Source: Armatimonadota bacterium (GTDB lineage Bacteria; Armatimonadota; UBA5829; JAUSEB01). From it: a DNA stretch of 64,000 bases. The notes under the pieces are model-generated. The model was not told the DNA's origin. It made no database searches and saw only the letters and a program-made list of their open reading frames with translations. The DNA is taken from the NCBI GenBank assembly GCA_030649165.1, contig JAUSGG010000007.1, positions 24,191 through 88,190 on the forward strand, written 5' to 3'. Each line of letters begins with the position of its first letter. Position 1 is the stretch's first letter. Shown here in pieces: positions 18,971 through 28,066 of this stretch. The position numbers were made by a program, and so were the translations under genes.

Positions 18971-19840
18971 ATGAAGAGAATCGGGATCGTCGCAAACTCG
19001 GGCAAGCCGGACGCGCTCCAACTCGCCTCTGAGCTGGCCGACTGGCTTGCCGCCAGGAAAGTCGAGGTTCTCATCGAGCGCGAGTCGGCGGAACTGGTCA
19101 ACAGGCCGGATGTAGCCGCTGACGCCGAGATGATCGCCTCTTCGGACTTCGTCGTTGTTCTTGGCGGCGACGGCACGATACTCCGCGCGGCCCGGATGGT
19201 CGGTCCCAAACGGACGCCGATACTGGGGGTCCACTTCGGCCAGTACGGCTTCATCACCGAGATTCATCCGCCAAATCTGGAATCCGCGATGGAACGCGCG
19301 CTCGCAGGCGACTTCCTGATAAGCGACCGGCTGATGCTGAACGCGTCGTTGATCCGCGGCGGCAAGGAGTTGGCCCAATACAGCGCGCTGAACGATGTGG
19401 TGGTCGCGAAAGGCCCTCTCGCCCGGCTGCTCAGTCTGTCGATCTACGTTCACGATAAGTACATCGCCACCTACGCTTCCGACGGCATCATCGTCTCCAC
19501 CCCGACCGGGTCCACGGCCTACTCGCTTTCGGCCGGCGGCCCCGTGGTAAACCCGAATGTCGATGTAATGCTGATCACGCCGATCTGCCCGCACACTCTG
19601 AACGCCCGGTCACTCGTCATTCCGGGCTCGGAATCGGTTCAGATAGTCGCCGAGTGCGATAGGGACGAAAGCTCGATGATGCTCACGACCGACGGTCAGA
19701 CGGGGGTCCCGCTGCAGTGTTCCGACAAGGTAAACGTCGCCCGCGCGGAATACCCGGCCAGGATTATCATCTGGGACCCGCTGAGTTTCTACGATAAGCT
19801 GCAGAGCCGGCTGCGTTGGGGCGAAAGGTTCAGCGAGTAA
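18971..19840 (+). CDS. nadK: NAD kinase
   Basis: A 289-residue cytosolic enzyme that phosphorylates NAD to NADP. Signature motifs are VVLGGDGTILRAAR (GGDG ATP-binding loop), LNDVVV and STPTGSTAYSLSAGGP. It starts 13 nt after the TPR gene and ends 4 nt before recN; the nadK-recN pairing is common in Gram-positive and related bacteria. Confidence 0.95.
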   Translation: MKRIGIVANSGKPDALQLASELADWLAARKVEVLIERESAELVNRPDVAADAEMIASSDFVVVLGGDGTILRAARMVGPKRTPILGVHFGQYGFITEIHPPNLESAMERALAGDFLISDRLMLNASLIRGGKELAQYSALNDVVVAKGPLARLLSLSIYVHDKYIATYASDGIIVSTPTGSTAYSLSAGGPVVNPNVDVMLITPICPHTLNARSLVIPGSESVQIVAECDRDESSMMLTTDGQTGVPLQCSDKVNVARAEYPARIIIWDPLSFYDKLQSRLRWGERFSE

Positions 19841-19844
19841 GGCC

Positions 19845-21521
19845 ATGCTGTCAGAGATCCACATCCGCGATTTTGCCCTGATCGACCGGTTGGACCTCAG
19901 TTTCAGAGGTGGGTTCAGCGCGGTGACGGGCGAGACCGGCGCGGGCAAATCGATCATCATCGACGCCATAAGCGCGATTCTCGGCGAGCGGCTGCCGGCG
20001 GACGTTGTGCGGACCGGGGCTGAGCGCGCGGTCATCGAAGCTGTATTCGACGTTGCCGACGCTCCGAGGGTCAAAGAGAAGGCCGGGGAGATGGACATAG
20101 AGATCGAAGATAACGCCCTCTTCCTCTCTCGCGAGATCGGCGCGGGCAAATCGCAGTGCCGGATAAACGGGCGGCTCAGTCCGCTCTCGACAATGAGAGA
20201 CCTGACGGAGGGGCTATTGGACCTCCACGGCCAGCACGAGCACCAGTCGCTGCTGGCCGCGGACGCGCACCTGGAGGCGCTGGACAACTGGCTCGGCTCT
20301 GAGGCCGCGGCTCTGCGCGCGCGGATGGCGGAGTTGTACGCCCGCCTCCGGGAGGTCCGGGGGGAGATCGAGGAACTGCGCAAAAACGAACGTGAGCGCG
20401 CGCATTTGCTGGACCTTTACAAGTTTCAACTTGCGGAGATAGAGTCCGCCGCGCTGACGCCGGGTGAGGAAGAACAGCTCGCGGCTGACCGGGCCAGGCT
20501 GGCGAACGCTGAGAAGCTGCACGCGATGGCGTCCGGCGTCTACGAGGCGCTGAGCGGCGGCGGGCAGGCAAACGGGGCCGTGGACGTTCTCGGCCAGGCG
20601 GCTCGGCAAATGGAACAAATGGCGGCGGTCGATCCCTCCGTGGCTGACACGGCGGAGATGCTGCAGAGCGCGCTGTTCTCGGCGCAGGAGGTCCAGGCCT
20701 TCGCACGGACCTACAGTGAGGGGCTGGAGTTCAACCCGCGGCGCCTCGAAACGATCGAGGAGCGGCTGGACCTGATCCGCGCCCTCAAGCGCAAGTACGG
20801 CGATTCGACCGAGCAGATTCTGGCTTACGCCGAGGAGACCGCGGGCAAAATCAGAGACATGGAAAACAGCGAGGAGCGCGGCCAGGAGCTTCAGGCGCAG
20901 ATCGATCGCGCCCAGGCTGATGCGCAGGACGTCGCGGACAGGCTTTCCCGCCTGCGCCGGGGCAGGGCGAAGGAATTCGAGTCGGCGGTGATGGGCGAGC
21001 TGTCGGAGTTGGCGATGGAGCGGACGGAGTTCCGGATCTCGATTGAAGATGCCCAATTGTCCGCCGCCGGAATCGACGCAGTCGAGTTCCTTATATCGCC
21101 CAACCCGGGCGAGCCGCTCAAACCGCTTGTGAAGATCGCGTCGGGGGGCGAGATGTCGCGCATAATGCTCGCGCTGAAGTCGGTAATGGCCGTGGCGGAC
21201 AGAGTCCCAACGTTGATATTCGATGAGATAGACACGGGCATTGGCGGCAGGACGGCGAACGTTATCGGCGACAAGCTGGCGGCCCTCGGCGCGACGGCCC
21301 AGGTGATGTGCGTTACGCACCTGCCGCAGATAGCAAGCCGCGCGAGTTCTCACCTCAATGTGGCGAAGCAGGTTATCGACGAGCGGACCGTCGTGCGGGT
21401 GAGCGCTCTCGGCGAGGAAGACCGGGTGGAAGAGCTTGCGCGAATGCTCGGCTCCACCGAGAGCAGCGCGGAAGCGGCGATTCAGCACGCAAAGGAAATG
21501 CTTCGGTTGGGTGTTGGGTGA
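19845..21521 (+). CDS. recN: RecN, SMC-like DNA repair ATPase
   Basis: 558 residues. Walker A GETGAGKSIIIDAI lies near the N-terminus; signature SGGEMSRIMLALK and Walker B TLIFDEIDTGIGG lie in the C-terminal half; coiled coil occupies the middle (about 160-370). RecN holds broken DNA ends together during recombinational repair. The last residues RLGVG and the TGA stop are encoded by a short tandem repeat (GGTTGGGTGTTGGGTGA). Confidence 0.95.
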   Translation: MLSEIHIRDFALIDRLDLSFRGGFSAVTGETGAGKSIIIDAISAILGERLPADVVRTGAERAVIEAVFDVADAPRVKEKAGEMDIEIEDNALFLSREIGAGKSQCRINGRLSPLSTMRDLTEGLLDLHGQHEHQSLLAADAHLEALDNWLGSEAAALRARMAELYARLREVRGEIEELRKNERERAHLLDLYKFQLAEIESAALTPGEEEQLAADRARLANAEKLHAMASGVYEALSGGGQANGAVDVLGQAARQMEQMAAVDPSVADTAEMLQSALFSAQEVQAFARTYSEGLEFNPRRLETIEERLDLIRALKRKYGDSTEQILAYAEETAGKIRDMENSEERGQELQAQIDRAQADAQDVADRLSRLRRGRAKEFESAVMGELSELAMERTEFRISIEDAQLSAAGIDAVEFLISPNPGEPLKPLVKIASGGEMSRIMLALKSVMAVADRVPTLIFDEIDTGIGGRTANVIGDKLAALGATAQVMCVTHLPQIASRASSHLNVAKQVIDERTVVRVSALGEEDRVEELARMLGSTESSAEAAIQHAKEMLRLGVG

Positions 21522-21575
21522 TAAGCGCCAGGCGTTGGGTCGGACCGGTCGGACATGTCTGACGGGCTTTATCAG
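21503..21575. repeat. Tandem repeat tract covering the recN 3' end
   Basis: GGTTGGGTGTTGGGTGATAA units are followed by GCGTTGGGTCGGACCGG and GTCGGACATGTCTGACGG. It supplies the recN stop codon. Confidence 0.55.
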
Positions 21576-21586
21576 GAGGACCTTTC

Positions 21587-22741
21587 TTGCGAATCAGGGG
21601 AACGGTAAGGCTGGACAAAAGAACAAAGAATCTCGCCAAGCGCGTGCGGCGGGGCGAGATAGCCGTCATCGACCACGAGGATCTGGACGGGACTTCGGCG
21701 GAGATGCTCGTCGAGAAGCAGGTCGGGGCGGTCGTCAACACAGCGCCGTCGATATCCGGCCGTTACCCGAACCTGGGGCCGCAAATCCTGCTCAAGGCCG
21801 GCATTCCGCTGGTAGACGCGGTAGATTCCGATCTCTTCAAGGACCTGAAGGAGGGCGAGTCGGTTGAGCTCGACGGCGAGGTCCTGCGGCGAAACGGAAC
21901 GAACCTTGTTCGAGGCGAACTCTTGACATTGAAGACGGTCAAGGATAGGATGGAGGCCGCCAAGCTGAACCTTGGTAACGAGCTGGAGGCGTTCGCGCGG
22001 AACACGCTCACGTACGTTTCGCAGGAGAAGGGCCTCCTTCTGGATTCGACCGGCTTCCCGCGCATCGACACCAACATCGCCGGCAGGCACGCGCTTATAG
22101 TCGTTCGCGGTGAAGGTTATAAGGAAGACCTGGCGATCATACGGACATATCTGCGCGACGTTAAGCCGGCGCTGATCGGCGTGGACGGCGGGGCGGACGC
22201 TCTGCTGGATTTGGGCTTCCGGCCCGACATTATCGTCGGTGATATGGACAGCGTGTCCGATCGCGCGTTAGAATGCGGAGCAGAGATCATCGTTCACACG
22301 TACGCGGATTCGTCCCGTGTTTCGCCGGGGCTGGACAGGGTGCGCAAACTAGGCTTGGAGCACAAAGCCATCGCGGCTCCCGGCACGAGCGAGGACCTGG
22401 CCATGCTTCTCGCCTACGATAAGGGCGCGGAGTTGATAGTAGCGGTGGGGACGCACTCGCACCTGATCGACTTTCTTGACAAAGGGCGCAAGGGCATGTC
22501 GAGCACGTTCCTGGTGAGATTGAGAGTCGGTTCGCGACTCGTTGACGCAAAGGGAGTGAGCAAGCTTTACGGGCGAAAGCCGCTTGCGCTGCGAGACGTG
22601 TGTCTGATATCGCTGGCCGCGGCGTTTGTCTTTGTGAGCCTCGTGGCGTTCTGCCCGTCCGCGGGAGAACGGCTGCAGGCAATCGGAGCGGAGCTGGTCA
22701 GCAACATCAGGATAGCCCTACTGCGTCTCAGACTGAGATGA
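21587..22741 (+). CDS. steA: SteA-like putative cytokinetic-ring protein
   Basis: 384 residues. The N-terminal half (about 1-165) has the SteA pattern RGEIAVIDHEDLDGTSAEML and NTAPSISGRYPNLGP. Residues 175-300 form a thiamin-pyrophosphokinase-like domain with IGVDGGADALLDLGFRPDII and VGDMDSVSD. One C-terminal transmembrane helix lies at about 343-362. In Corynebacterium SteA acts with SteB at the division septum; function here is by homology only. The start is TTG 21587, with AGGAGG 7 nt upstream. It lies between recN and mctB, an order shared with Actinobacteria and Firmicutes. Confidence 0.85.
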   Translation: MRIRGTVRLDKRTKNLAKRVRRGEIAVIDHEDLDGTSAEMLVEKQVGAVVNTAPSISGRYPNLGPQILLKAGIPLVDAVDSDLFKDLKEGESVELDGEVLRRNGTNLVRGELLTLKTVKDRMEAAKLNLGNELEAFARNTLTYVSQEKGLLLDSTGFPRIDTNIAGRHALIVVRGEGYKEDLAIIRTYLRDVKPALIGVDGGADALLDLGFRPDIIVGDMDSVSDRALECGAEIIVHTYADSSRVSPGLDRVRKLGLEHKAIAAPGTSEDLAMLLAYDKGAELIVAVGTHSHLIDFLDKGRKGMSSTFLVRLRVGSRLVDAKGVSKLYGRKPLALRDVCLISLAAAFVFVSLVAFCPSAGERLQAIGAELVSNIRIALLRLRLR

Positions 22742-22780
22742 ACGCTAACCGACAACCAACAACCAACAACTAAAAACCAA
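22742..22780. repeat. AACCGACAACCAAC tandem repeat between steA and mctB
   Basis: Imperfect 7-nt units (AACCGAC, AACCAAC) run from the steA stop to the mctB start and leave no obvious Shine-Dalgarno for mctB. Confidence 0.6.
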
Positions 22781-22781
22781 A

Positions 22782-23684
22782 ATGATCGACCTTCGATATC
22801 ACATATACAGTCTGGTTGCGGTGTTTCTGGCGCTTGCGCTGGGCATTCTGATTGGCGCGGCTTTTATTGCGCCGGGAACCTCCGATGGTAAGGAGATAAT
22901 ACGCCGTCGGACCCTGATTACTGAACTGGAGAAACGTTTCGACGTCCTGCGCGAGGAGATCGACGAGAAGCAGGAGCTTGCCGCCTCGACCCAATCGCTC
23001 CTGGACCAGACCGAGCAGGTTTGCAAGGCCCTCATTCCCGCGGCGGTCGCCGGACGCTTGTCCTACCGGAACGTCGCCATTATCCAGACGGGGGGAAGCG
23101 ACGAGGCCGTGTCCGCCGTTCGCAGCGCGCTCGCGCAGGCCGGCGCCAGGGTCACCGTTTTCGCCCGGGTAGAGGATGAGATGAGCCCGGACAGCGCGCG
23201 CGTCACCGAGGTCGCACAGTCGCTGGGGCTGGACGCCGATTGCGCGGCGCCCGAGGCATACAACGCCGCGCTCGCCGCAACAGCCAATTGCCTGGTCTGG
23301 GCGAAGGAGGCCGAAAAGCTTGCCGCGATGGAGAGGTCTAACCTCATCACCATCTCTGGCAGCGTGAATCATTGGAACCGGCTGGTGGTGTTAGTCGGAG
23401 GGGCCGAATCGGCCAAGCGCGACCGCGCCCAGGCGCTGGACGTGCCGCTGATCGATCTTCTGCAGAAGAAAGGGGCGCAGGTCGTCGGCTGCGAGGATTT
23501 CAACGCGCCTGTCTCGTACGTGGGCGCGTATGCGGGGAAAGGCATCTCCACAGTTGACAACATCGACCAGGCCGCGGGGCAGATAGGCCTCGTCTATGCG
23601 CTCACGGGGGAGCGCGGCAACTTCGGGGTCAAGAAAACCGCCGACCGGCTCATTCCCCGGACACTGGAGAACTACGGAAATTGA
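22782..23684 (+). CDS. MctB-like envelope protein (copper transporter family)
   Basis: 300 residues. It opens with MIDLRYHIYSLVAVFLALAL, the family's typical cytoplasmic start and single transmembrane helix. A coiled coil (about 45-85) and an alpha/beta domain repeated around IIQTGG and VVLVGGAESAK follow. Mycobacterial MctB is described as a copper-transport protein, while in corynebacteria the same family (SteB) partners SteA in division. Its place directly after steA favours the second role. It ends in an overlap with the next gene's TTG start (TTGA). Confidence 0.82.
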   Translation: MIDLRYHIYSLVAVFLALALGILIGAAFIAPGTSDGKEIIRRRTLITELEKRFDVLREEIDEKQELAASTQSLLDQTEQVCKALIPAAVAGRLSYRNVAIIQTGGSDEAVSAVRSALAQAGARVTVFARVEDEMSPDSARVTEVAQSLGLDADCAAPEAYNAALAATANCLVWAKEAEKLAAMERSNLITISGSVNHWNRLVVLVGGAESAKRDRAQALDVPLIDLLQKKGAQVVGCEDFNAPVSYVGAYAGKGISTVDNIDQAAGQIGLVYALTGERGNFGVKKTADRLIPRTLENYGN

Positions 23685-24358
23685 GCAACGTTTCCGCGAT
23701 CATCCCGGCTTTCAACGAGGCCGACACTATAGCCGCGACGGTGGCAGCCGTTCGTCGCATCTCCGCGGTGACCGAGATCGTAGTCGTTGATGACGGCTCA
23801 CCGGACAACACCGCTGAAGAGGCCCGAAAAGCCGGCGCGGACAAGGTGATCCGGCTCCAGCGCAATCTGGGAAAGGGTGGAGCGTTGATGGCCGGAGTGG
23901 CCGCGGCTCGTGCAGGCGTTCTTGTGTTCCTTGACGGCGACCTCGGCGATTCCGCATCACACAGCCTACCTCTGATCCAAGCCGTAGTTTCGGACGAAAC
24001 GGACATGTCGATTGCCCTTCTCCCGGCGCCCGCTAAGGCGGGAGGCAAATCCGGCGGATTTGGCCTGGTCCTGCGGCTCGCGCGGTGGGGCATCCGCCGC
24101 CTCACCGGAAGGACGATGAAGGCCCCGCTGTCCGGGCAGCGAGCTATGAAGCGGGAAGTCATCGAGCGCGTGAAGAAGCTCGACCGGGGGTTCGGCATAG
24201 AGGTCGGCCTCACCGTCGACGCACTGCGGGCCGGGTGGAGGATCGAGGAAATCGCCGTCCCGCTGACTCACCGGGCCACGGGCCGCGACGTTAGCGGATT
24301 TCTGCACCGGGGACGCCAGTTCCTGGACGTGCTTCTGGCCCTGGCGCGACGAATATGA
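23681..24358 (+). CDS. Family 2 glycosyltransferase
   Basis: A 225-residue GT-A fold enzyme with the nucleotide-sugar start VSAIIPAFNEADTIAATVAA, VVDDGSPDNT, and the metal-binding VFLDGDLGD. It resembles polyprenyl-phosphate glycosyltransferases of the dolichol-phosphate-mannose synthase type but has no C-terminal membrane anchor. The start TTG overlaps the mctB stop, and its own stop overlaps the next ATG by 4 nt (ATGA), so it is part of a tight operon. The sugar and acceptor are not evident. Confidence 0.85.
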   Translation: MSNVSAIIPAFNEADTIAATVAAVRRISAVTEIVVVDDGSPDNTAEEARKAGADKVIRLQRNLGKGGALMAGVAAARAGVLVFLDGDLGDSASHSLPLIQAVVSDETDMSIALLPAPAKAGGKSGGFGLVLRLARWGIRRLTGRTMKAPLSGQRAMKREVIERVKKLDRGFGIEVGLTVDALRAGWRIEEIAVPLTHRATGRDVSGFLHRGRQFLDVLLALARRI

Positions 24359-25173
24359 ACGGATTGACTGTCGCGGCGGTCGCCGCGCTGGCTGTGGCGG
24401 CGTTTCCGCTCATTTCGCGCCTCCTGCGTTCGCCCCGGCTGCGCAAACCTAACTTCAGAGAAGAGATAATCCCCGCGGCGTACGGACTGTACATCGCGTT
24501 CTATTCCGTGCTTGGGTGCGTGCTGGTGTTACTGCTTGGCGCAGCCCCGACTCGCGTGGCGCTGACTTATGCGGCGGCGATCGGCGGAATGGCGGCCCTG
24601 GGTCTCCTCGACGACGCTTTCGGGAGCAGAGAAGCAGGAGGTTTCCGCGGCCACTTTAAGAAGTTGTTAGTAGAGCGCAGGATTACGACCGGAGCGGTCA
24701 AAGCGATCGGCGGCGGAGTTCTCGCGCTGGCGATCGGCGCAAGCGTGTCGCGGACCTGGAGCGGGTGGATCGCCAATTCGCTTCTGGTCGCACTGAGTGC
24801 GAACGCGCTGAACCTGCTCGATTTGCGGCCAGGCCGGGCATTGGGAGGGTTTGCCTTCGGGATGGTCGCCGTCGCGGCGGTCTGCGGGTTCGACTGGGCC
24901 GCGCTTTGGCCGCTGACCCTGTTACTTGTTCTGGCAATTCCATTGGTTCCGTCGGATACGGAGGGCCGCGCCATGATGGGAGATACCGGCTCCAACGCGC
25001 TGGGCGCGGCGCTTGGCCTTACGCTTGCCATGAGCGCGTCTCCGGCGGCCAGGGGCGCGGCGATCGCGCTCTTGATCGGACTGCACATCTTCTGCGAAAG
25101 ATATTCGCTCTCGCAGATAATCGAGCGTAGCGCTATACTAAAGAAGATAGATTCGCTGCTCGGGGTGAGGTAG
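24355..25173 (+). CDS. MraY/WecA-fold membrane glycosyl-phosphate transferase
   Basis: A 272-residue polytopic membrane protein. LGLLDDAFG carries the DDxx metal site, NALNLLDLRPGRA is the NxxNxxDGxxG-like loop, and MMGDTGSNALGAALG matches the GD(T/S)GS motif of GT4-type transferases that move a sugar phosphate to a polyprenyl phosphate. The family is found next to SteA/MctB-like genes in other bacteria, which suggests an envelope polymer made with the adjacent GT2. It is shorter than MraY (about 320-360 residues), so it is a paralogue rather than MraY itself. Confidence 0.78.
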   Translation: MNGLTVAAVAALAVAAFPLISRLLRSPRLRKPNFREEIIPAAYGLYIAFYSVLGCVLVLLLGAAPTRVALTYAAAIGGMAALGLLDDAFGSREAGGFRGHFKKLLVERRITTGAVKAIGGGVLALAIGASVSRTWSGWIANSLLVALSANALNLLDLRPGRALGGFAFGMVAVAAVCGFDWAALWPLTLLLVLAIPLVPSDTEGRAMMGDTGSNALGAALGLTLAMSASPAARGAAIALLIGLHIFCERYSLSQIIERSAILKKIDSLLGVR

Positions 25174-25175
25174 AT

Positions 25176-25379
25176 ATGGGGAAGATCGCCATCAACAACG
25201 AAAGGTGCAAGGGATGCGATCTCTGCGTGCACTTCTGCCCGAAACAAGTCATCTTGCACGGCTCCTCGTTCAACTCCAAAGGCCATCGTCCTCCGAAATT
25301 CCAGGATGACGGCGTCTGCACGGGCTGCGCGATCTGCGCCAGAATCTGCCCCGACGTGGCAATCGAGGTCTGGAGGTAA
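25176..25379 (+). CDS. korD: 2-oxoacid:ferredoxin oxidoreductase delta subunit (2x4Fe-4S ferredoxin)
   Basis: 67 residues with two four-cysteine clusters, CKGCDLCVHFCP and CTGCAICARICP, each followed by the expected hydrophobic strand. It starts at an ATG 2 nt after the preceding gene and is followed after 4 nt by the alpha subunit. It passes electrons between the TPP enzyme and soluble ferredoxin. Confidence 0.9.
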   Translation: MGKIAINNERCKGCDLCVHFCPKQVILHGSSFNSKGHRPPKFQDDGVCTGCAICARICPDVAIEVWR

Positions 25380-25383
25380 GCCA

Positions 25384-26481
25384 ATGGCCGAGCGCGTTCT
25401 GATGAAAGGCAACGAAGCGATCGTGCGAGGGGCAATCGCCGGGGGCTGCCGCGCGTTCTTCGGATATCCGATCACACCTCAGAACGAGATTCCCGAGTGT
25501 ATGTCCAGGCTTATGCCTAAGGCCGGCGGGGTCTTCCTTCAGGCGGAGAGCGAGTTGGCCGCGATCAGTATGGTCTACGGCGCGGCCGCGGCGGGAGTGC
25601 GGACGATGACCTCCTCGTCGAGCCCCGGGATAAGCCTGAAACAGGAAGGTATTTCTTATATTGCCGGCGCGGAGCTACCGTGTGTCATCGCAAACGTGCA
25701 GCGCGGCGGGCCGGGACTTGGCAACATCGCGGCGGCGCAATCGGACTATTTCCAATCGACCAGAGGCGGCGGGCACGGCGATTACAGGACACTCGTCCTC
25801 GCGCCCTGGTCGGTAATGGAGTGCTACACGCTGACGGCGGAAGCCTTCGATATCGCCGACGAATACCGCAATCCCTGCCTCGTCCTGCTCGACGCCGTGA
25901 TCGGGCAGATGATAGAAGCAATCGAGATTCCCGACTGGAAGCCGAAGGTTCCACCCAAGCCCTGGACAACCACCGGAGCGAAGGGGCGGCCGGCAAACGT
26001 GGTCAACTCGCTTTACATCATCCCGTCCGACCTGGAGGAAGTGAACAACCGGATCCAGGCACGGTACAAGCACGCTGCCGAGCATTTGACGAGGGCGCAG
26101 AGCATCAGGACCGAGGACGCCGACGTTGTGCTCGTTGCCTACGGCTGCAGCGCGCGGGTCTGCCGCAGTGTCGTCGATATGGCTCGGGGAGAAGGGATTC
26201 GGGCCGGGCTTCTGAGGCCGATCACGCTCTACCCCTTCCCCACTCGGGAGATCGACGCGCTGGCTGAACGCGGCAAGAGGTTTCTGGTCGTCGAGATGAG
26301 CAGCGGTCAGATGGTAGAAGACGTCCGGTTGGCGGTCGAGGGCAAATCCGAGGTCCGCTTCTACGGTCGCACCGGCGGAGTCGTGCCCGCGCCGGCGGAG
26401 ATAGTCGAACAAGTGAAGGCGATGGCGAAAGCGTCGAGCGGCTCAACAACAGTCAACCGACAACCGACAACCGTCAACTGA
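25384..26481 (+). CDS. korA: 2-oxoacid:ferredoxin oxidoreductase alpha subunit
   Basis: 365 residues. GGCRAFFGYPITPQNEIPE and QAESELAAISMVYGAAAAG are the pyrimidine-binding parts typical of Kor/Vor alpha chains, and VQRGGPGLGN is the conserved loop. With beta, gamma and delta it oxidatively decarboxylates a 2-oxoacid (2-oxoglutarate or a branched-chain 2-oxoacid) to the acyl-CoA while reducing ferredoxin. ATG 25384 is used, although the frame is open further upstream through korD. The last 13 or so residues (GSTTVNRQPTTVN) are encoded by a tandem repeat and are not part of the family fold. Confidence 0.9.
   Translation: MAERVLMKGNEAIVRGAIAGGCRAFFGYPITPQNEIPECMSRLMPKAGGVFLQAESELAAISMVYGAAAAGVRTMTSSSSPGISLKQEGISYIAGAELPCVIANVQRGGPGLGNIAAAQSDYFQSTRGGGHGDYRTLVLAPWSVMECYTLTAEAFDIADEYRNPCLVLLDAVIGQMIEAIEIPDWKPKVPPKPWTTTGAKGRPANVVNSLYIIPSDLEEVNNRIQARYKHAAEHLTRAQSIRTEDADVVLVAYGCSARVCRSVVDMARGEGIRAGLLRPITLYPFPTREIDALAERGKRFLVVEMSSGQMVEDVRLAVEGKSEVRFYGRTGGVVPAPAEIVEQVKAMAKASSGSTTVNRQPTTVN
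26445..26481. repeat. Tandem repeat encoding the korA C-terminus
   Basis: Imperfect AACAGTC/AACCGAC/AACCGTC units overlap the end of korA and supply its TGA. The same unit type occurs at 22742-22780 in non-coding DNA. Confidence 0.65.
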
Positions 26482-26492
26482 AGGATCGAAAG

Positions 26493-27227
26493 ATGCAAAA
26501 AGTATACGAGCGGCCCGAGTCGATGGCCGACGTGCAAATGTCATACTGCCCCGGGTGCTTGCACGGAACCGTGCACCGGATGATCGCCGAGGTGATCGAC
26601 GAACTCGGTGTGCGGGAGCAGGTAGTCGGCGTTTGCCCGGTCGGCTGCGCGGTTTTCATGTACGAATATATGTCCTGTGATATGATCGAGGCCGCGCACG
26701 GCAGAGCACCGGCCGTAGCGACCGGCGTCAAGCGCGTTTTGCCCGATTCGGTGGTCTTTACGTACCAGGGCGATGGCGATTTGGCCGCAATAGGCACCGC
26801 GGAGATCATCCACGCCGCCGCCCGCGGCGAGAGGATCACCACGATTTTCATCAACAACACGACCTACGGCATGACCGGCGGGCAAATGGCGCCTACTACC
26901 CTCCTCGGCCAGAAGAGCACTACATGTCCGACGGGCAGAGAGGCTATGCGTGAAGGCTTTCCGATCCGCGTTTGCGAGCTTCTCGCCACGCTGGACGGCC
27001 CGATCTACCTCGCGCGTGTCGCGCCGGTGAACGCCGCGGGGCTGGTCAAGACCAAGAACGCGATCAAGAAAGCGTTTCAGAAGCAGTTGGAGGGCCGCGG
27101 ATTCTCCCTCGTGGAGGTCCTCTGCAATTGCCCGACACAGCTTAAGGTCAGCCCGATCGACTCGCTCAAATGGGTGGAAGAGAACATGGTTCCCTACTAT
27201 CCCCTCGGCGAGTTTGTGGATAGATAG
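26493..27227 (+). CDS. korB: 2-oxoacid:ferredoxin oxidoreductase beta subunit (TPP-binding)
   Basis: 244 residues. CPGCLHGTVHRMI near the start, the TPP-Mg motif GDGDLAAIGTAE...FINNTTYGMTGGQM, and the substrate loop STTCPTGREA match Kor/Vor beta chains. It starts 11 nt after korA. Together with korA it forms the catalytic core; which 2-oxoacid is used cannot be told from sequence alone. Confidence 0.9.
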   Translation: MQKVYERPESMADVQMSYCPGCLHGTVHRMIAEVIDELGVREQVVGVCPVGCAVFMYEYMSCDMIEAAHGRAPAVATGVKRVLPDSVVFTYQGDGDLAAIGTAEIIHAAARGERITTIFINNTTYGMTGGQMAPTTLLGQKSTTCPTGREAMREGFPIRVCELLATLDGPIYLARVAPVNAAGLVKTKNAIKKAFQKQLEGRGFSLVEVLCNCPTQLKVSPIDSLKWVEENMVPYYPLGEFVDR

Positions 27228-27242
27228 AACTGAGTGCTGAGT

Positions 27243-27325
27243 GACCTCCCCCTAACCCCCTCCTAAGAGGAGGGGGGATTACGTGCTCCCTCCCCCTTTG
27301 GGGGAGGGCTGGGGTGGGGTCATTC
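27243..27325. repeat. Two G/C-box hairpins between korB and korC
   Basis: CCTCCCCCTAACCCCCTCCT with AGGAGGGGGG, then CCCTCCCCCTTTGGGGGAGG with GCTGGGGTGGGGTC. The hairpins sit inside the operon, between subunits that must be made together. Confidence 0.7.
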
Positions 27326-27353
27326 AGCAGCAGCGCCCGGATAGGAGAGCCAC

Positions 27354-27893
27354 ATGCACCAGGAAGTCGTAATGGCCGGCGCGGGCGGCGACGGCATAAT
27401 GATGATAGGCCAGCTTCTGGCGCACGCCGCCGTGCTGGAGGGCAAGAACATCGTCTGGTTCCCATCGTACGGCCCTGAGTCGCGCGGCGGACCCGCGGAT
27501 TGCACGGTGATCCTGTCCACTGATGAGATCGGCTCCCCTATCGCCTCGACACCCGACGTGCTGATCGCCCTCAACCAGATGCAGCTCGACAAGCACGCGC
27601 CCACAGTGAGGCGCGAAGGTCTGATACTCCTGAACTGCTCGCTCGCCGTCCCGCCAAAGGACCGCGACGACTGCCGGGTCATCTCAATCCCCGCGAGTGA
27701 GATCGCCGAAAAAGCCGGGGCCGTGAAGGCGACCAACATGGTCATGCTCGGCTGCTACGCCGCCGTCGCCAAACCGGTGACGCTGGAGTCGATCATCAAA
27801 GCCCTGCCGGAGGTCCTGCCGGCGCACAGGCACAACCTGCTGCCGGTGAATGAGCTGGCGCTGCAGAGGGGGGCGGAGATGGGAGTGGGTTAG
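27354..27893 (+). CDS. korC: 2-oxoacid:ferredoxin oxidoreductase gamma subunit
   Basis: A 179-residue protein with GAGGDGIMMIGQLLAHAAVL, SYGPESRGGPADCTVILS and the C-terminal ATNMVMLGCYAAV, all standard for the gamma domain of Kor/Vor. It is separated from korB by 126 bp containing two G/C-box hairpins but remains co-directional; it is the fourth and last subunit. Confidence 0.9.
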   Translation: MHQEVVMAGAGGDGIMMIGQLLAHAAVLEGKNIVWFPSYGPESRGGPADCTVILSTDEIGSPIASTPDVLIALNQMQLDKHAPTVRREGLILLNCSLAVPPKDRDDCRVISIPASEIAEKAGAVKATNMVMLGCYAAVAKPVTLESIIKALPEVLPAHRHNLLPVNELALQRGAEMGVG

Positions 27894-28066
27894 AGCGCTG
27901 TTGGTGGGCTTCTTTGGACCCCGACCACCACAGATGAAGGTTGCCGTGTCACGACAGAGCCATCTGAGGAATCCCAGCAATCTGTGAAATCTGTGGTTCG
28001 AGAAGCTTCCGGCGTTCCAACTGAGTGGGTCCGAAACCCGCCGCATCCTTGCTCCTGTGTCTACTC

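Noticed and set aside
22782..23684. Naming the MctB-like protein a copper transporter outright
   Set aside because: The family name is inherited from one mycobacterial member; there is a single membrane helix and no metal motif, and the steA neighbourhood points to division or envelope roles.
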